NCBI GenBank assembly: GCA_002633005.1
Contig: NMRA01000220.1
Coordinates: 64,001-128,000, forward strand
DNA: 64,000 nt
Direction: 5' to 3'
DNA from: Phoronis australis
Lineage: Eukaryota > Phoronida > Phoronidae
Shown: one piece after another, positions 59,649 to 64,000 of the stretch
How the letters are laid out: each line of letters opens with the position of its first letter
How positions within the stretch are numbered: position 1 is the stretch's first letter
Program-made: the position numbers and the translations under genes
Notes under the pieces: generated by a model
Told to the model about the DNA's origin: nothing
Database searches by the model: none
The model's input: the letters and a program-made list of their open reading frames with translations, nothing else

Positions 59649-62600
59649 ATGGACGAAAACTCGGAAAATTTAAAGCTCAAACAAGAAATAGCATATTTAA
59701 CAGGTAATCCGTCTACTATTTGTAACCTGTTTGGTGTGGCTATGTATTGCGTATATAGGGAAATCAGATGAATACAATTGTAGTTTTGTCCAAGCAACGA
59801 GGTTCCCAGTTTTGTTAAAAGTTCGACCTGTAACCGTAGAGAGTCAGTGTAAAGAACAGTGCACACTCACTCTGTGTGGCTGAGGTCCTGAAGTGAGGTG
59901 ACTGAGAGTGTGGCAGATGATATAATTTCATAGTATTTTGTTCTTCCTCTTAAATTCTATGGTATTGCTGGAAAAACTTGTTTTATGTAGTTTTCTATGC
60001 TTGTTGCAGTCCAAACTGTAGACAGTGACCACAGTCTCTAGCTGGCCAGTACTGGCCAGTAGAGATGGTGAAGGTCCTATACTCACTGCTTCACTATCTC
60101 GACTGATGCATGTCCAGCTCATTAATTTTATCAATGGAATATATTCTGAAATACTGGAAATGAAATTAATAAATTCTCATTTTTTTATTTTTAAGGTTTG
60201 AAACTTATGAAAACTTGTGCCAAGATGAGGCACCCATCAAGTTAATATTATGCGTCTTTTTTAGTTTGGTACAGTGTCAGATGCTACAAAAAGTAGACTA
60301 CTGCCTGATCATTGATGCTCTATTTTTAAATGACAATTATCCTGTTCAAGGTCTCATCAAGGCACATGGGTCTTCAGACAGAGATGCCGACAAACAACAG
60401 TATTTATGGCGCAAACCTCTCCTCCATAAGGGGGGGCATCGAGGAAGACATCTTCACAAGATGGTTGACTCCAAAAATACCACTTGGTCTCGATTCAAAA
60501 ACACTTACTCCTCTGTGGAAAACAGCTCTCAGTTAGCAAAATCTGAAGTGGATAACAAGCAATGCGTGAGGACATCAACTGAAAGCTCCAAGGCCCAGTG
60601 TAGTGGCTCCCGACATGTTCTCTTGCCTAATAGCACAGGAAAAGGGAAATTACCAGCTTACTCTGTACAAACTGGAACAAGAACCCAAAATAAAATACCT
60701 TCAAAGGAGCCTGGTTCTTCAAGGACTGTAATTTATAAAAACGCTAACTGGTCGAAGTACAAGAAAATCAACTTAGTACAACCAGGAAGCAGTTGTGTTG
60801 GTATTATGACCAGCACACCTTTAAGAGGAGACCTTAAGAAGACAGGAGTTTCTACGACTATTGGTGACATATCTGCCAATGTTTCTAATATTTCTTCAAT
60901 CAGTGTGTTGTCCTCGCCCGAGTCTGACAAGTTGACTGTCTCGAGTCTGGGTAGTTCAGCAACATCTGATATCAATACTCAAGGTGTCTCAAGTGTAGTT
61001 AATCTGAATACAGCAACTGCAGTGTCGAGCTGTGGTAAGACGGTTAGTGACAAATCAAATGGGGAAGTTGTCAAAGAAGCTTTCAATAGTCCTTGTGCCA
61101 GGCAGTCACAGCTCCTGACTTCTAAACAGAAGAACCGTTACAAGTATGTTAAAAGTTCGGCGTCATCCAGTGAAAGTCCGTCCAGTAGAAATACGATCAA
61201 GCCGTGGGTGGGTTCCAGTCCTGCACATGGCAAGAACAGATATAAATTTATTAGGAGCATTGGGAATGATAATTCCACAGTGGACAAAACTGTTAAAACC
61301 AGTGCCCCTTCCTCTAGTTCACAGCACCCTCTTCAGTTCAAAAGCAAATACAAACTGACTAGAAGCAGTTGTTCAGAAAATGTGAAAATGTTAAAGCCTC
61401 ACATCACCTCTAAACTAAAGCATAAATGTCGGTACAAACTTACCAGGAAGCCTAGTTTAGTGACAGGCACGTTGTCAAATCATTCACTTAATTCAAGCTC
61501 TGATTCAAAACTGCATCGTAAGACCAGGTACAGCATTTCAAGGCAACAGAGTGGTGGGGATGTGTCTAACAATAAAAAGATAACATCGTCGATTGTCAAC
61601 AAGTATAAAATTGTTCGTGAAAGACGGAATTGGAATAAGTCCCACCTGAAGATTGGCAATTTCAAGCTGCTGAATACTTCTTTCGTGGATAAAAAAAAAT
61701 CTTACCAGTCTAGTGAAACGGTGTGGAAAAGGGAAAATGCACCTAAAAGAAGTGAGTGCTGTTTGTTTATTTGCATCTGATCCCCTTTTTTCTCACCCAA
61801 CAGAATTTTCTATCCTTAACTCTGAGGCCGATTCATGGTTTTGATTTATATCTGGCAACATTTAAATGGACTGTAATCTTAATGGCATTGATAGGAAACA
61901 ATGCACTTGTGCTAAATGGCGGAGTTCACAGGAATGCAATGCATTTCTTTCAGTCAGGTAATTTTAAGATGGACATTTTTGTGTGAATATCTTAATGCAT
62001 AACAGTGGCAATTTGACAGCATGATGGTAATGAAGAATTGGTAAAAAATTACTGCAAAATATCCCACTGCACTAAGTCCATACAAGAATGCAGAACATTG
62101 TCTTTCATCTACCCTAGCGTCATCTGGTGACAAGACATATAGTCCGTCATGTCGCTGCTGTATAACATTGAAAAATGGCTATTTGGCCATTTGCTCCCCT
62201 GGAATGTATCTTTTTGTCTCTTAAGATACATTTGTCTAATGTTACAAAGAAGTGAAAAGGTAGTGACTGACTGATTAAGTGGCTATATTGGAAGTGTATG
62301 GTGGGGCATTCCGTCTGGCTATACTTACAAGATGGCTACGTCAAGAGAAGAAGTGACTTATGGTTTAACTGCTTACAGATTGTGCAGTCATTTCTACTTG
62401 ACGATGTGTACATGTTTGGAAATTGGTAGTCATTCCTTTTAAGAATTTTAGGATTTTATCTGTGCTGAATGCCAGTGATTGCACTTCTCGCATGCTTACT
62501 CCACAATGTCATTTACAGTTGTTCACCGACCTGAAGGAAGTAGATTCAAGTTTGTGAAAGGTTCGCACAGTTCACCAAAGAAGATTACAGTCCTACCAAG

Positions 62601-63607
62601 CAGGTCCAAGTAAGTTGAGTGATGCCTCTTTTGGGGACCAACTTGGTTCCATGAAGTTCAAATTCGGACTTGTGGTTGGTCATAGAGATTTGATTTTTAC
62701 ATGTTTAAGCTGTCGAAATAGTGACGTTAGGCGTACTGTTGCCTTGGTGTCCCATGATTTGTCAAGATCATGACATCGAGCAGAGCTCTTCTAACATAAG
62801 CGACTGGACATTGAAATAAGACTGTGACATCAGATGGGGGCGGTCTCTAGATGATGATTGACCATGGAAATAAATTAGATATTTACGTAAAACTGAGCTC
62901 TTGTTACTTGTGATTAGTCAAAGATGTCAGTCAGAGCTCTTCTGGCTGGTGATTGGACACGGAATGTAGACAGTGACATCAGACAGAGCTACCTTTGCCA
63001 TTGTCGTGTGACGGGACGTTCGTAACTTTACGCTTATTGTTATTCTTATTTAGTTGCAAATGTTCGGTTATTCTTATGGTAATGTCTTTGTTGCGTCTCA
63101 GTGCGCCTTTGTTACGTGGGCATGTGGGCGCGACTGTATGTGTCGGGCACTTCGCAAATTGATCGTTATCATGTGAAATTGAACTGGAACGTATGCCTGA
63201 TGAGAGGAAATACATATTTTTGATGTTCAGTGGAGACTTGCTCTGTTACAGTCGCAAATGCTGATGACCTGGAAGGAAGTTGGTCTTTGGAAAGTTATTT
63301 GAATTGAATATTTGAATTGAATGATTGTCTGTTAAGTCTGTTAAGTCTGTTAACTTTTTTGTCAGCTTTTGTGCTAAGAAGGTGTAATGTTAGAGTTGCA
63401 TGGCTATGTGATCCTGTTTTGCACGTTTCAGACTGAAATTGGATCGTAGATGGAAGTCCGGAAATAAATCAAAATATTTGCTCACGAAATCTCGAAAGCC
63501 AAGTGTTTCATCGAGTCGTCTGATCATGATCAATGGTGTTGTGTACAGTAGCAGTAAATCTACATTAAAGAGGACTACACACAGGAGGGAGCCTGTAGTC
63601 TTGAAAA
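59649..63607 (+). CDS. ZC3H3: ZC3H3, N-terminal part (4 exons, runs off window)
   Basis: Exons: 59649-59703, 60351-61751, 62519-62609 and 63432-63607, phases consistent. Exon 1 encodes MDENSENLKLKQEIAYLT; joined to exon 2 it continues GLIKAHG, matching the start of human ZC3H3 (IRLLQGLIDDYKTLHG). Exon 2 is Ser/Lys/Arg-rich and carries repeated basic-aromatic motifs: RYKYVKSS, RYKFIRSI, KYKLTRSS, RYKLTRKP, RYSISRQQ, KYKIVRER. Exon 3 adds RFKFVKGS and exon 4 KYLLTKSR, then INGVVYSSSKSTLKR, the counterpart of human IGGVLYKVSANKLSK just before the zinc fingers. The five CCCH fingers must lie past 63607, beyond the gap or window edge. The family is nuclear and links mRNA polyadenylation (CPSF binding) to export. 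The long open frame before 60351 is intron, as the acceptor TTCAAG/GT restores the conserved LTGLI. Confidence 0.9.
60022..60072. repeat. Small palindromic repeat in ZC3H3 intron 1
   Basis: CTGGCCAGTACTGGCCAG is a perfect 18-bp palindrome, flanked by TCTCTAG and TAGAGA. Related TCTCTAGCTGGC...AGAGA words occur near 58590 at the edge of the triple foldback repeat. Confidence 0.6.
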
Positions 63608-63693
63608 GTAAGAAAAATCGGGGCCAGTGGAGAGGGGTCTCACAATATGAGGGCCAGTGGAGAGGGGGGCTCACAATATGGGGGCCGGTGAAG
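63608..63693 (+). repeat. About 30-bp tandem repeat running into the gap
   Basis: GGGCCAGTGGAGAGGGGTCT then CACAATATGA repeats at 63621, 63651 and, partly, 63681 before the N run. The G-rich minisatellite probably explains the assembly break. Confidence 0.8.
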
Positions 63694-63781
63694 NNNNNNN
63701 NNNNNNNNNNNNNNNNNNNNNNNNNNNNNNNNNNNNNNNNNNNNNNNNNNNNNNNNNNNNNNNNNNNNNNNNNNNNNNNNN
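63694..63781. other. Assembly gap, 88 N
   Basis: Run of N in ZC3H3 intron 4 directly after a G-rich tandem repeat. Frames drawn through it are not meaningful. Confidence 0.98.
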
Positions 63782-64000
63782 TCACTTCCTGTTCTTGCCA
63801 CCATTGTTTTCTTGTATGCTCTTTCAATATCATGTTAAGTTGAGAAACTCTTTATCTTGTCTTAACTATGACTTGGGTTACCAAAAGGAGGTTCATTTTC
63901 CATGATTTGACAATTCAGTATCAATGACACTGTCTACTGTATCCAGTCGGGTATTAGCCCCTAATCTTGTTATTAGGAAGCTCCAAAACTGGGGTAGACT

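Noticed and set aside
60215-60350. Extended N-terminus of the ZC3H3 exon 2 frame
   Set aside because: The acceptor at 60350/60351 joined to exon 1 (59649-59703) recreates the conserved LTGLIKAHG start; the upstream part has only a TTG start.

Overview
This window is animal nuclear DNA: genes split into short exons with GT/AG junctions, long introns and intergenic stretches full of degraded repeats, and two runs of N. All four recognisable genes are bilaterian-type. A catalytically intact secreted GH16 beta-1,3-glucanase, a gene type vertebrates lack, sits beside single-copy relatives of vertebrate ZNRF1/2, SMPD3/5 and ZC3H3. This points to an invertebrate, possibly a non-vertebrate deuterostome (cephalochordate, hemichordate or echinoderm). 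The species cannot be fixed from sequence alone.

Layout. (1) 0.8-13.7 kb, + strand: a complete 10-exon GH16 glucanase with signal peptide, TATA-like box and poly(A) signal. Its introns hold a 5'-truncated Penelope-like retroelement with flanking direct repeats, a 29-bp minisatellite and several hairpin (MITE-like) elements. (2) 18.0-34.2 kb, + strand: a complete 4-exon ZNRF1/2-type E3 ubiquitin ligase with a 10-kb first intron. That intron carries a THAP-like ORF, a second 29-bp satellite, a 91-bp tandem repeat and a reverse-oriented poly(A) retrocopy end. (3) 34.2-45.9 kb: no gene recognised, mostly repeats. (4) 45.95-57.56 kb, - strand: a complete 5-exon neutral sphingomyelinase-2 (SMPD3/5) gene. 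A 62-codon single-pass membrane ORF lies only about 100 nt upstream on the same strand, possibly in the same mRNA. (5) 59.65 kb to the right edge, + strand: the first four coding exons of ZC3H3, which runs off the window before its CCCH fingers.

The most unusual feature is a repeat family with at least four near-complete copies (34.9-36.1 kb inverted; 43.5-44.7, 51.2-52.5 and 54.2-55.9 kb direct), a truncated copy, and older remnants in the ZNRF introns. It has hairpins at both ends and an internal A-B-C array with about 430-bp period. Each submodule is centred on a CCACTAG(R)(K)GGC(R)C-like motif. Seven instances exactly match the vertebrate CTCF consensus CCASYAGRKGGCRS, all on the + strand, in and downstream of the sphingomyelinase gene.

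The genes do not form one pathway. Their linkage is informative, because the human relatives of ZNRF and SMPD3 share 16q22-23, and those of SMPD5 and ZC3H3 share 8q24.3. The window may therefore preserve a neighbourhood that predates the vertebrate genome duplications.
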